This document shows, piece after piece, positions 52,420 through 63,368 of a DNA stretch of 64,000 nucleotides. The notes under the pieces were generated by a model that saw nothing but the letters and a program-made list of their open reading frames with translations, was not told the origin of the DNA and did not search any database. The position numbers were made by a program, and so were the translations under genes. The stretch spans positions 1,178,001-1,242,000 of the forward strand of contig JADJEE010000001.1 of assembly GCA_016709225.1 (NCBI GenBank). The letters run 5' to 3'. How positions within the stretch are numbered: the first letter of the stretch is position 1; the number at the start of each line of letters is the position of its first letter. This stretch comes from Deltaproteobacteria bacterium. GTDB taxonomy: Bacteria > Myxococcota_A > Polyangia > Nannocystales > Nannocystaceae.

Positions 52420-53342
52420 TGCCCGTGCTGCATCCACGCGCATCGGCGTGCGCGAAGATCATCCTGTTCGGCGAGCACGCCGTCGTGCACGGCCAGCCTG
52501 CGCTGGCGGCCGCGTTGCCCGACGCGCTGCGACTCGAGGCCGAGCGCCTCGACGATCCGCGCGCACCGCTGACCCTCGACATCCCCGCGTGGTCGCTGTC
52601 GCTGCAGCTCGTGCCCGAGCTCGAGCATCCGGTCGCGCGGGCCTGCGCCGACGTGCTCGCGCACTGCGACGGACCGCTGCAGGGCTGGGCCATCCGTGGC
52701 GACGCCTCGATTCCCGCCGGCGCCGGGCTGGGCTCGTCCGCGGCGCTGACGGTCGCGCTGGCCAAGCTCGCGCTGGGGCCCGACGCCGCGGTCGAAGAGA
52801 TCGTCGAGGCCTCGATGGTCGGCGAGCAGGTCTTCCACGGCACGCCCTCGGGCATCGACAGCCAGGTCGCGGCGCGCGGTGGTGTGCTGCGGTTCGTCCG
52901 CGGCGCGGCGCCGGTCCAGGTCGCGCTGCCGCGGCCGGTGACGCTGCTCGTGGTGCCTTCCGGCCACGCGCGCAGCACCGCCGCCGAGGTCGCCAAGGTC
53001 CACCTCGCGCTCGAGCGATGGCCGACCCTGGCGCGGCCGATGATCGAGGTGCTCGGTCGCACCACCGAGCTGGGCGAGCGCGCGCTGCTCGAGGGCGACG
53101 TGGCGCGCCTCGGGCAGCTCGCCGACATTGCCCACGGCGTGCTGGCGGGGCTCGGCGTGTCGTCGCCGATCCTGGACGAGCTGTGTGGTGTCGCGCGGGC
53201 GGCCGGTGCCGCGGGTGCGAAGCTCACGGGTGCCGGCGGTGGCGGCTGCATGCTGGCGTGGCCGGCCGGTGACCCGACCGCACTCGTGGCGGCCTTCGAA
53301 GCGCGCGGCCTCTCACCGCTGGTCGTGGAGGTGGGTCGATGA
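52416..53342 (+). CDS. mvk: Mevalonate kinase
   Basis: A 308-residue GHMP kinase. Motif 1 is AKIILFGEHAVVHG (13-26), motif 2 PAGAGLGSSAALTVALAK (about 100-117), and motif 3 KLTGAGGGGCMLAW (about 269-282). The substrate-proximal FHGTPSGIDS is characteristic of mevalonate kinases and distinguishes it from the downstream phosphomevalonate-kinase-like domain and from mvaD. It phosphorylates mevalonate at C5 with ATP. Start/stop overlaps tie it to fni (ATGA) and mvaD. A second ATG codon follows immediately, so the start may be 52416 or 52419. Confidence 0.94.
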
Positions 53343-54330
53343 AGACCGCACGGGCCGCCGCCCACTCCAACATCGCGCTCGTCAAGTATTGGGGCAAGCG
53401 CGAGTCGAACCCGCCGGGGCTCAACCTGCCCGCGACCGGCTCGCTGTCGATGACCCTCGATGGGCTGTGGACGCAGACCGAGGTCGCGCCGGCGGCCCAG
53501 GATCGCTTCGAGCTCGATGGCGCCGTGCATGCCGACGAGTCGGCCCGCAAGGTGTTCGCGCAGCTCGATCGGCTGTGGCGCGCCGCCGGCCGCGAGGGGC
53601 CGCGCCCGAGCGCGCGCGTGACCTCGACCAACCACCTGCCGACCGCCGCCGGTCTGGCGAGCTCCGCCAGTGGCTTCGCCGCGCTCACGCTCGCGGGCAT
53701 GGCTGCGTTCGAGGGCCCGCTCGAGCCCGCATCGCTGTCGGTGCTGGCGCGCCAGGGCTCGGGCAGCGCCGCACGCTCGCTGTGGGGCGGCTTCGTGCGG
53801 CTCGATCGCGGCGTGCGACCGGACGGCGCGGATTGTGTGGCGCGCCCACTGCTGCCCGCGGACACCTGGGATCTGCGCTTGCTCGTGGTGCAGACCACCG
53901 CCGGCAAGAAGCCGATCGGCTCGACCGCCGGCATGGAACGCTCGCGACAGACCTCGCCCTACTACGACGCCTGGGTCGACGGCAGCGACGCCGATCTCGA
54001 TCGCGCCGAAGCGGCCCTGCGCGCCCGCGATCTGACCGCACTCGGCGCGGTGGTCGAGCACAGCTGCTTCAAGATGCACGCGTGCATGATCGCCAGCGCA
54101 CCCAGCATCCTGTACTGGAACGGCACCACCGTGGAGGTCGTGCGTGCGCTGTGGGCCGCGCGGGCCGAGGGGCTCGAGGGCTACGCGACCATCGACGCCG
54201 GCCCGCACGTGAAGGTGTTGTGCGAGGCCGCGACCGCGACCGCACTGGCGCGCCGCCTCGGTGAGCTGCCCGGCGTGCTCGGCGTCCGCACCTGTGCGCC
54301 TGGTCCCGATGCCCACGTCGAGGTGCTGCC

Positions 54331-54334
<4 letters not shown>
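53339..54334 (+). CDS. mvaD: Diphosphomevalonate decarboxylase
   Basis: A 331-residue decarboxylase that converts mevalonate diphosphate to IPP with ATP. Family blocks are HSNIALVKYWGKRES (9-23), LNLPATGSLSMTLD, TAAGLASSASGFAALTLAG (about 101-119, phosphate loop), SGSAARSLWGGFV, and GSTAGMERSRQTSP...YYDAWV. MvaD produces the IPP that Fni isomerises. ATG 53339 overlaps the mvk stop, preceded by a good GGAGGTGGG ribosome-binding site, and its stop overlaps the GTG of the fused kinase-reductase gene. Confidence 0.95.
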
Positions 54335-56574
<2,240 letters not shown>

Positions 56575-56577
56575 ACC

Positions 56578-57552
56578 ATGGTCAACGCCACCGAACCCCG
56601 TCTCTACTGCGTACCGGCCCAGCTGGTCGACGACGATGGCAGCTTCCGCCAGGCTCCGCCCGACGGCGCGCCGCCGGGACCGTGGACGACCGCCGCCGGT
56701 TACCGCTGGTGCGAGCGCATGGCCGCCAGCCACTACGAGAACTTTCCGGTCGCGTCGAAGTTCCTGCCGCCGCACCTGCGGCCGCACGTCGCGGCGATCT
56801 ACGCCTTCGCCCGCACCGCCGACGACTTCGCCGACGAGCCGCGCTTCGAGGGCCGTCGCTCGCAGGCGCTCGCGGCGTGGGAGAGCCTGCTCGAGGCCTG
56901 CTACCACCGCGACGTCGAGCACCCGGTGTTCATCGCCCTGCGCGACACCGTGCGGCGCCACAACATCCCGATCGGGCCGCTGCGAGCGCTGCTCACCGCG
57001 TTCCGCATGGACCTCACCAAGCACCGCTACACCAGCTTCAACGAGCTGCTCGGCTACTGCACCCACTCGGCCAACCCGGTCGGCCAGCTGGTGCTGTTCG
57101 TGCACGGTCATCGCGAGCCCGACCTGCACCGCTTCAGCGACGAGATCTGCAGCGCGCTGCAGATTGCGAACTTCCTGCAGGACCTCTCGGTCGACATCCC
57201 GCGCGGTCGCATCTACATCCCGGAGGAGGACCTGGTGCACTTCGGGGTCGCCCACGACGATCTGTTCGGTCGTCGCATGACCGAAGAGTTCCGCGAGCTG
57301 ATGCGCTACGAACTCGCCCGCGTGCGCGCGATGTTCCACCGCGGCCGTCCGCTCATCCGCCGGGTCTCGCCGGGCCTGTCGATGGAGCTCGACGCGACCT
57401 GGCGCGGCGGCATGGCGATCCTCGATCGCATCGAGGCGCTCGAGTACACCACCTTGATCCACCGCCCGACGCTGGAGAAGCGCGACATGGCCGGCATCGC
57501 GCTGCGCTCGTTGTTCGCGTTCGGCCGCCGGTTCCTGCGCGGAGAGGCGTGA
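56578..57552 (+). CDS. hpnC: Squalene-synthase-like HpnC (hydroxysqualene synthase)
   Basis: A 324-residue all-helical trans-isoprenyl-diphosphate synthase of the phytoene/squalene synthase family. The two aspartate-rich motifs are AFARTADDFADE (76-87) and NFLQDLSVDIPRGRIYIP (about 200-217). The order hpnC-hpnD-hpnE and the motif forms fit HpnC, which converts presqualene diphosphate to hydroxysqualene. It starts 3 nt after the fused kinase-reductase gene and overlaps hpnD (GTGA). The first 35 residues (PPDGAPPGPWTTAAG) are Pro-rich. Substrate is inferred from family and context. Confidence 0.93.
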   Translation: MVNATEPRLYCVPAQLVDDDGSFRQAPPDGAPPGPWTTAAGYRWCERMAASHYENFPVASKFLPPHLRPHVAAIYAFARTADDFADEPRFEGRRSQALAAWESLLEACYHRDVEHPVFIALRDTVRRHNIPIGPLRALLTAFRMDLTKHRYTSFNELLGYCTHSANPVGQLVLFVHGHREPDLHRFSDEICSALQIANFLQDLSVDIPRGRIYIPEEDLVHFGVAHDDLFGRRMTEEFRELMRYELARVRAMFHRGRPLIRRVSPGLSMELDATWRGGMAILDRIEALEYTTLIHRPTLEKRDMAGIALRSLFAFGRRFLRGEA

Positions 57553-58475
57553 ACGGGGCCGCCACGATGGACCGCCTGGGCCCGCTCGCGCAGTCGCTTC
57601 CCCGTCGTGGGGTCAAGCTGCTGCGCCGGCTGACCAAGCGCAGCTCCTCGAACTTCGCGTTCGCGTTCCTGTTCCTCGGGCCCGAGCAGCGCGACGCGCT
57701 CAAGCAGGTCTACGAGTTCTGTCGCGTGGTCGACGACATCGTCGACGAGCGTCCGCCCGGTGACGAGGGTGTCGCGCAGGCGCGCGCCGGGCTGCAGCAC
57801 TGGCGCGAGGAGGTCGCGCGCGTCTACGACGCGGGCGATGGCGCTCCGACCACGCCGCTGGGCCAGGCGCTGCAGCAGAGCCTCCAGCGCTTCCCCTACC
57901 CGCGCCACGGCTTCGACGAGATCATCGCCGGCTGCGAGATGGACCTCGAGCGCACGCGCTACGCCGACATGGAGGAGCTGCGGCTGTACTGCTACCGCGT
58001 CGCGTCGTGCGTGGGGCTGCTGTGCATCGCGATCTTCGGCGACACCTCGCCAGCCGCGGCCCGCTACGCCGAGCACCTCGGGCTCGCGCTGCAGCTCACG
58101 AACATCCTGCGCGACGTCGGCGAGGATGCGCTGCGCGGCCGCGTGTACCTGCCGCTGGCGCTGCTCGAGCGCCACGGTCTGCGCGACGAGGACATCCTCG
58201 AGCAGCGCTACGACGCTCGCTTCGTCGCGTTCGCCAGCGAGTTCGCGGCCGCGGCCGAGGCCGAGTACCGCCAGGCCTGGGACGCCCTCGCGCAGGCCGA
58301 CCTGCGCGCGCTGGTGCCCGCGGAGGTCATGGGCCGCACCTACCACCGCATCCTCGTCGAGATCCGCGAGCGCGAGTTCAACGTCTACACCCGCCGGGCC
58401 TCGCTGCGCCGGCGCGACAAGCTGAAGGTCGCCGCGCTGGCGATTGCGCGTGCCGGCTTCGGCCTGCGCTCGTGA
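57549..58475 (+). CDS. hpnD: Presqualene diphosphate synthase HpnD
   Basis: A 308-residue phytoene/squalene-synthase family enzyme condensing two farnesyl diphosphates to presqualene diphosphate. Conserved parts are NFAFAFLFLGPEQRDA, VYEFCRVVDDIVDE (54-67, first Asp motif), and LTNILRDVGEDALRGRVYLP (about 184-203, second Asp motif). GTG 57549 is used with GGAGAGG just upstream and overlaps the hpnC stop; ATG 57567 is an alternative giving a six-residue shorter protein. The Arg/Lys-rich N-terminus (PRRGVKLLRRLTKRSSS) may contact membrane lipid. Confidence 0.93.
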   Translation: MNGAATMDRLGPLAQSLPRRGVKLLRRLTKRSSSNFAFAFLFLGPEQRDALKQVYEFCRVVDDIVDERPPGDEGVAQARAGLQHWREEVARVYDAGDGAPTTPLGQALQQSLQRFPYPRHGFDEIIAGCEMDLERTRYADMEELRLYCYRVASCVGLLCIAIFGDTSPAAARYAEHLGLALQLTNILRDVGEDALRGRVYLPLALLERHGLRDEDILEQRYDARFVAFASEFAAAAEAEYRQAWDALAQADLRALVPAEVMGRTYHRILVEIREREFNVYTRRASLRRRDKLKVAALAIARAGFGLRS

Positions 58476-58497
58476 AGGCGCGCGAGGAGCCACACGC

Positions 58498-59880
58498 ATG
58501 GACACCGCCAGCACCAACGCCGACAGCAACGGCGCGGGCGCCAGCACGAACACCACGCCGCCCGTGGTCGTGATCGGGGCTGGCTTCGCGGGCCTCGCCG
58601 CGGCCGTGCGCCTGGTCGAGGCCGGCCGTCGCGTGATCGTGCTGGAGGCGACCAAGGCCGGCGGCGGACGCTCGCGCTCGTTCGGCCACGACAGCGGGCT
58701 CGAGCTCGACAACGGGCAGCACCTGATGATGGGCTGCTACCACGAGACGCTGGCGTTCCTGCGCACCATCGGCACCGACGGTGACGTCGCGTTCCAACGC
58801 AACCTGTCGATCGACATGGTCAAGCCGGGTGGCCGCCGGGTGAAGCTGCGTTGCCCCGCACTGCCGGCGCCGCTGCACCTCGCGGCCGGCTTGCTCACGA
58901 TGCGGGGGCTGGGCCCGCTGCACAAGGCCTCGGCACTGCGCATGGGCATGTTCCTGCGCGGCGAGGTGGTGCGGCCCGACGACAACGAGACCTGCGACGC
59001 GTGGTTGCACCGGCTGGGGCAGACCGAGGGCATCCGCGGCGCGTTCTGGGATCCACTCATCTGGGCCGTGCTGAACGACGACCCACTCATCGCGTCGGCG
59101 GCGATGTTGGTCGCGGTGCTCGAGCGGGCGTTCCTCGGCACCCGCGACGCGTCGCGTCTGGGCGTGCCGCGCGTGCCGCTGTCGCGGCTGTACGTCGACG
59201 GTGCCACGCAGTGGCTTCGCAGCCGTGACGCCGAGCTGCGCTTCGGCAGCAGCGTGCGTGCCATCGAGATCGACGATCGTGGGGTGTCCGGCGTCGTGCT
59301 CCGCGGTGGTGAGCGCATCGCCACCCGCGAGGTGGTGACCGCGGTGCCACCGTTCGCGCTGCTCGAGTGCCTACCCGAGGCGGTGCTGCGCACGCCGGTG
59401 CTGCAGGACGTCGCCAAGCTCACCACCAGCCCGATCATCAACCTGTGGCTGTTCCTCGAGCGACCGCTGTTCGACGACGTGCCGTTCCTCGGGCTGGTCA
59501 ACTCGCCGCTGCACTGGATGTTCGACCGCACTCGCATCGAGGGCCGCGATCCCAGCGACACCGTGCTGCTCAACTGCACGATGTCGGGGGCCCGCGGCTT
59601 CGTCGACGACAGCCCCGAGACCCTGGTCGAGCTGTGGAAGAGCGAGATGACACGCTACTTCCCCGCGGCGCGGCCGATCGTGCGACAGGCCAAGGTCGTG
59701 AAGGAGAAGCGCGCGACCATCAGCCACGCCGCCGGCACCTATCACTTCCGCCCCGAGACCCGCGCGCCGGTGCGGGGGCTCTACTTCGCCGGCGACTGGG
59801 TGCGCACCGGCATCCCCGCGACCATCGAGTCTGCGGTCTGCAGCGGTCACATGGCCGCCGCCGCCGTGCTCGAGCGCTAG
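58498..59880 (+). CDS. hpnE: Hydroxysqualene dehydroxylase HpnE
   Basis: A 460-residue FAD-dependent amine-oxidase-fold enzyme. The N-terminal dinucleotide motif is VVVIGAGFAGLAAAVRLVEAG (split: VIGAGFAGLAAAV), followed by the EATKAGGGRSRSF loop, the DNGQHLMMGCYHET segment, and near the C-terminus YFAGDWVRTGIPATIESAV, the usual FAD-binding end of phytoene-desaturase-like proteins. HpnE reduces hydroxysqualene to squalene, the last step of the three-enzyme route. GCGAGGAGCC precedes ATG 58498, and 22 nt separate it from hpnD. It ends the operon; the next gene is on the other strand. Confidence 0.93.
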   Translation: MDTASTNADSNGAGASTNTTPPVVVIGAGFAGLAAAVRLVEAGRRVIVLEATKAGGGRSRSFGHDSGLELDNGQHLMMGCYHETLAFLRTIGTDGDVAFQRNLSIDMVKPGGRRVKLRCPALPAPLHLAAGLLTMRGLGPLHKASALRMGMFLRGEVVRPDDNETCDAWLHRLGQTEGIRGAFWDPLIWAVLNDDPLIASAAMLVAVLERAFLGTRDASRLGVPRVPLSRLYVDGATQWLRSRDAELRFGSSVRAIEIDDRGVSGVVLRGGERIATREVVTAVPPFALLECLPEAVLRTPVLQDVAKLTTSPIINLWLFLERPLFDDVPFLGLVNSPLHWMFDRTRIEGRDPSDTVLLNCTMSGARGFVDDSPETLVELWKSEMTRYFPAARPIVRQAKVVKEKRATISHAAGTYHFRPETRAPVRGLYFAGDWVRTGIPATIESAVCSGHMAAAAVLER

Positions 59881-59928
59881 CAGAGTCCCCGTCGACGGTC
59901 TCGTCCCCCGAGGCCGTTGCTGCGCCGC

Positions 59929-60813
59929 TCAGCTCTTGCGCAGGCCCTCGTCGTCGCCGAGCGGCCCCGACACCACGCGCACGGCCACCGCTGCATCGCC
60001 GCGGGTCCGCAGCACGCCGCCTGGCGACGCGAACTCGCGGCGCACGATCGCGAGCCCCGCAGCGCCCCCCACTTCACCGACGCAGGTCGTCAGCGTGCCG
60101 GCGTCCTCGCGCGCCTCGGCTGCGAGCTCGGTGCCGACCGCACACGCGCGCTCGAGCACCACCCGCACCATCACGCGGTGGACCTGCCCGCGCGCGTGCA
60201 GGCGCGCCAGCGGCTCCTGGCCCATGTAGCAGCCCTTGGTGTAGGAGACCGCGTAGACGAAGCCGACCTCCGGCGGGAAGAAGCCCGGTCGCAGCTCCGC
60301 GCCCCAGCCGGGCGTGCCACTCTCGATGCGGGCGCGCTCGAACTCGACGCGGTCGACCGGCTCGGCCGCCGCCAGCGCGCGCTGCAGCAGCTCGGCGGGG
60401 CCCACCGCGAGCTGCGCGGGCAACGGGTGACGCGTGTGGACCACGGTGATCCCGGCCGGCAGCGCCACCGTCTCGCCGTCGTCGTCCCAGACGATCGCCG
60501 CCGCATGATCCGGCACCGGCTCGAGCACGACGTCGTCCATCACGATGTGCTCGTCGAACGCGCGCGCGACCGCATCGAAGACATCCTGTGGGATCCATGC
60601 GTCGATGCTGTCGGCTCCGGCCAACACCACCAGCTCCGACACCAGCTTGCCCTTGACCGTGAGCAACGCCGCCGTGACGGCGCGATCCGGCGCGAGTGCG
60701 TCGAGATCGCCCGACACGCTGCCAGACAAGAATCGCCGGGCATCGGCGCCACCCAGCCGCAGCAGGCGTCGCGCTTGCCCTTCGATCGCATCGAGAAAGG
60801 CGGCGTAGAGCAT
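59929..60813 (-). CDS. ygfZ: YgfZ-type folate-binding protein (GcvT-like)
   Basis: A 294-residue YgfZ family protein that uses folate to support assembly or repair of certain Fe-S enzymes. The diagnostic loop KGCYMGQE (about 193-200) carries the conserved cysteine. Supporting blocks are ARRLLRLGGADARRFLSG near the start and VEFERARIESGTPGWGAELRP. The start is ATG 60813, preceded by a GAGGACGCCAGGA leader and the promoter-like TTGCGC-N18-TATGCT. It is convergent with hpnE, so the isoprenoid operon probably ends at 59880. Confidence 0.93.
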   Translation of the reverse strand: MLYAAFLDAIEGQARRLLRLGGADARRFLSGSVSGDLDALAPDRAVTAALLTVKGKLVSELVVLAGADSIDAWIPQDVFDAVARAFDEHIVMDDVVLEPVPDHAAAIVWDDDGETVALPAGITVVHTRHPLPAQLAVGPAELLQRALAAAEPVDRVEFERARIESGTPGWGAELRPGFFPPEVGFVYAVSYTKGCYMGQEPLARLHARGQVHRVMVRVVLERACAVGTELAAEAREDAGTLTTCVGEVGGAAGLAIVRREFASPGGVLRTRGDAAVAVRVVSGPLGDDEGLRKS

Positions 60814-60837
60814 TCCTGGCGTCCTCGTTCGCGGGCG

Positions 60838-60867
60838 AGCATACGAAGCCGCGATCACATCGCGCAA
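60838..60867 (-). promoter_or_regulatory. Candidate promoter TTGCGC-N18-TATGCT for ygfZ
   Basis: On the minus strand TTGCGC (60867-60862) and TATGCT (60843-60838) are separated by 18 nt, 24 nt upstream of the ATG. The hexamers are identical to those at 2679-2706, so they probably represent the housekeeping promoter type here. Confidence 0.4.
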
Positions 60868-60913
60868 GGCCGGGCCCTTGATTGTGGGCCGGGCCCGGAG
60901 TACGCCATGCACG

Positions 60914-62584
60914 GTGCGACGCGCGACCGGCTGGCACGGGCCTGCAGTGTTCTCGCTGGCGGTGGCGCTCGCGTGGCCCGCACGGGGTTCGGCGGCACCG
61001 CCGGCGAGCGCCGACGCCGGCGCCACCAGCTCGCCCCGCGTCGGTCCCCGCGACGTCCCCGACGACGACTTGGATGCGCCTGGCGCCGGCGCCACGACGG
61101 CCGGGGGCGCGTCCGCGTTCGAGGTGCCCGTCGCCCAGCGCGATGACCCGTACGGCCCGCGCCCGTCGGGGGTGCCCGTGCTCTCGTTCGAGCAGATCAC
61201 CCGCTTCGCGCTGGTGAACCCCGCCGTGCGTGCCGCACAGGCGCAGGTCGAAGCCATGCGGGCGCGTGCACGCAAGGCCCAGTTCGCGTGGGTGCCGATC
61301 ATCGACACCACCACCGTGCTCAGCCCGGGCGCCAACGTGAAGTGCGACGACGTCGTGCTGCAGAAGGCCGACGCCAGCATGCAGGACTTCCAGTTCTGCC
61401 ATCCCGGCGGCGACCCCAACCTCGACATCCAGAGCGCGGGCGACTACTTCAAGCAGCTCGGCCGCGCGGGCGTGCGCTTCGCGTTCCAGCTCGACACCGT
61501 CATCCCGCTGTACACCTTCGGGAAGATCAAGAACGTGCGCAAGGCCGCCGACGCGGCCGTGGCCCTCACGAAGCTGCAGAAGACCGCGACCGAGCAGGAG
61601 ACGCTGCTGCGCGTCGAGCAGGCCCACACCACGCTGCAGCTCGCGCGCGAGTCGATCGTGATCCTGCGCGAGGCCCAGGGTGTGCTCGACAAGGCCAGCG
61701 CGCGGGTCGAGAAGGACCTCGGCGGTGACGACTTCGACGACGACGATGCCGGCAATCCCGATCGCGATCCCGACGACCGCATGAAGGTTCGGCTCGCGAG
61801 CTACGAGCTCGAGGAGCAGATGCGCGAGGCGCTGAAGGTCGAGTCGCTCGCGTTGTCCGCCCTGTGGGCACTCGCCGGCGCCGCGGCGCCACGCGGGTTC
61901 GACGTCGCGAAGTCCGAGCTGGCGGCGGTCCAGCTCGAAGGCGGCCGGCGCAACCTCGCCCACTACAAGGAGCTGGCCGTGCGCAGCCGCCCGGAGGCGA
62001 AGATGGCGGCGGCCGGCGTGCAGCTGCGCAAGGCGCAGGAGCGCCTGGCGCGATCGAACTTCTTGCCCGATCTCGGGATCGCGCTCTCGGTCGGCGTCGC
62101 ACGCACCAACGCCGCCGACACGGCGATGAGCACGCTCTACTACGTCGACAACTACAATTTCTCGCGGGTCACCGCGGCCCTGGCGCTACGCTGGCGCTTC
62201 GACTTCCACAACGATGCCTTCGATCTGCTCGCCAGCCGCGCGGACCTCCGCGCCGCCGAGTACCAGCGCGATGCCGCCCAGCTGTTGCTGGGTCGTGACG
62301 TCGAGGAGGCCTTCGCGGACCTCGTCGACGCGGGCGCCACATTGGAGCTGCGCAGGGCCGGCACGAAGGAGGCGTGGAAGCTGGTGGTGTCCCAGGAACA
62401 GAAGGACTCCGTCGGCGGCGGCAACTCCGGCGAGCTGCTTCGGGCGCTGGAGAAGTGGTACAAGTGGCGATTCGCCCACGTAGAAGCGGTGGGCCAGCAC
62501 AACATCGCCGCCGCGCGGCTCTCCCGCGCCGTGGGGGTGCCGCTGTGGGGCGCCTCACCGCGAAAGTCGTCCGAAGCTCGCTAG
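60914..62584 (+). CDS. TolC-family outer-membrane efflux protein
   Basis: About 556 residues. A signal peptide (RRATGWHGPAVFSLAVALAWPARGSA) is followed by an acidic, Pro/Ala-rich linker, then the TolC fold: PVLSFEQITRFALVNPAVRAAQ (split: FEQITRFALVNPAV), long helices rich in Ala/Arg/Glu (ALTKLQKTATEQETLLRVEQ, ARESIVILREAQGV), an acidic insertion GGDDFDDDDAGNPDRD, and two half-repeats with the strand DLGIALSVGVARTN. It would form a trimeric channel with periplasmic helices. The start is uncertain (GTG 60914 preferred; TTG 60878 or GTG 60884 also in frame). The MlaC-like gene follows 85 nt downstream. Confidence 0.88.
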   Translation: MRRATGWHGPAVFSLAVALAWPARGSAAPPASADAGATSSPRVGPRDVPDDDLDAPGAGATTAGGASAFEVPVAQRDDPYGPRPSGVPVLSFEQITRFALVNPAVRAAQAQVEAMRARARKAQFAWVPIIDTTTVLSPGANVKCDDVVLQKADASMQDFQFCHPGGDPNLDIQSAGDYFKQLGRAGVRFAFQLDTVIPLYTFGKIKNVRKAADAAVALTKLQKTATEQETLLRVEQAHTTLQLARESIVILREAQGVLDKASARVEKDLGGDDFDDDDAGNPDRDPDDRMKVRLASYELEEQMREALKVESLALSALWALAGAAAPRGFDVAKSELAAVQLEGGRRNLAHYKELAVRSRPEAKMAAAGVQLRKAQERLARSNFLPDLGIALSVGVARTNAADTAMSTLYYVDNYNFSRVTAALALRWRFDFHNDAFDLLASRADLRAAEYQRDAAQLLLGRDVEEAFADLVDAGATLELRRAGTKEAWKLVVSQEQKDSVGGGNSGELLRALEKWYKWRFAHVEAVGQHNIAAARLSRAVGVPLWGASPRKSSEAR

Positions 62585-62669
62585 ACTGGCGTCCCGCTGA
62601 ATCGTCGACGCGGACCCCCCGTCTCAAGCCCCTGCCAAACGGGCGCAACTGCCCACGAGGTCCATCCCG

Positions 62670-63356
62670 ATGCTCCGCCTCTTCATCAGCTCCATCGTCA
62701 TCGCCAGCGCCCTGGTTCCCGTCTCCGCCCACGCCGCGGGCGGTGGTGGCGGTGGGGGTGATGCCGCGACGGAGGATGATGCCGCGGCACTCGAGGCCGG
62801 CGCCGCCGAGGAGATCGCGGCGGCTGGCAGTGCGATGGACGAGTTCAAGAAGCAGCACGACGTGGTGCAGCTGCTGGTGAAGTCGAAGGTCCCCGACCAG
62901 GCCCTGCAGGAGGCGGTGGACCAGCTGCTCGACTACAAGGCGATCGCCAACCTGGCCCTGGGCGGCAAGAACCGCGCGGACCGCCGCTGCGAGCCCCGCT
63001 GCGCCGAGTTCGAGGAGCTGCTCGCCCGCCTCATCCGCCAGAACTATCTCAAGCGGGTGCGCCAGGCCGACACCGGCAAGGTCGAGTACCTCGGCGAGGA
63101 GAAGCGCCCGCGCGCCAGCAAGGTCACCACCCGCGTGACCTTCACCAACAAGGACGGCGCCTCCCAGCAGGTCGAAGTTGCGTACGTGATGCACGTCGTC
63201 GACGGCAAGTGGCAGGTCCGCGACATGATCACCGACGGCGTCAGCCTGGCGAAGAACTACCGCTACGAGTTCGGCAAGATCCTGCGCGACGAGGGCGTCG
63301 ACGGCCTCATCGCCCGCCTCGACACCAAGCTCGCCGACCTCGCCAAGACCGAATAG
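62670..63356 (+). CDS. mlaC: MlaC-like phospholipid-binding ABC-transport protein (Ttg2D family)
   Basis: A 228-residue periplasmic protein of the MlaC/Ttg2D family that carries phospholipid between the outer membrane and the MlaFEDB complex. The signal peptide MLRLFISSIVIASALVPVSAHA precedes a Gly/Ala/Glu-rich stretch. The MlaC fold is visible in VDQLLDYKAIANLALGGKNR, the YVMHVVDGKWQVRDMITDG strand (split: YVMHVVDG and WQVRDMITDGVSL) and NYRYEFGKILRDEGVDGLI near the C-terminus. No MlaD, E or F gene is in the window. Its partner here may be the TolC-like gene 85 nt upstream, which would be an unusual pairing. Confidence 0.87.
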   Translation: MLRLFISSIVIASALVPVSAHAAGGGGGGGDAATEDDAAALEAGAAEEIAAAGSAMDEFKKQHDVVQLLVKSKVPDQALQEAVDQLLDYKAIANLALGGKNRADRRCEPRCAEFEELLARLIRQNYLKRVRQADTGKVEYLGEEKRPRASKVTTRVTFTNKDGASQQVEVAYVMHVVDGKWQVRDMITDGVSLAKNYRYEFGKILRDEGVDGLIARLDTKLADLAKTE

Positions 63357-63368
63357 ACTGCCCGGGAC

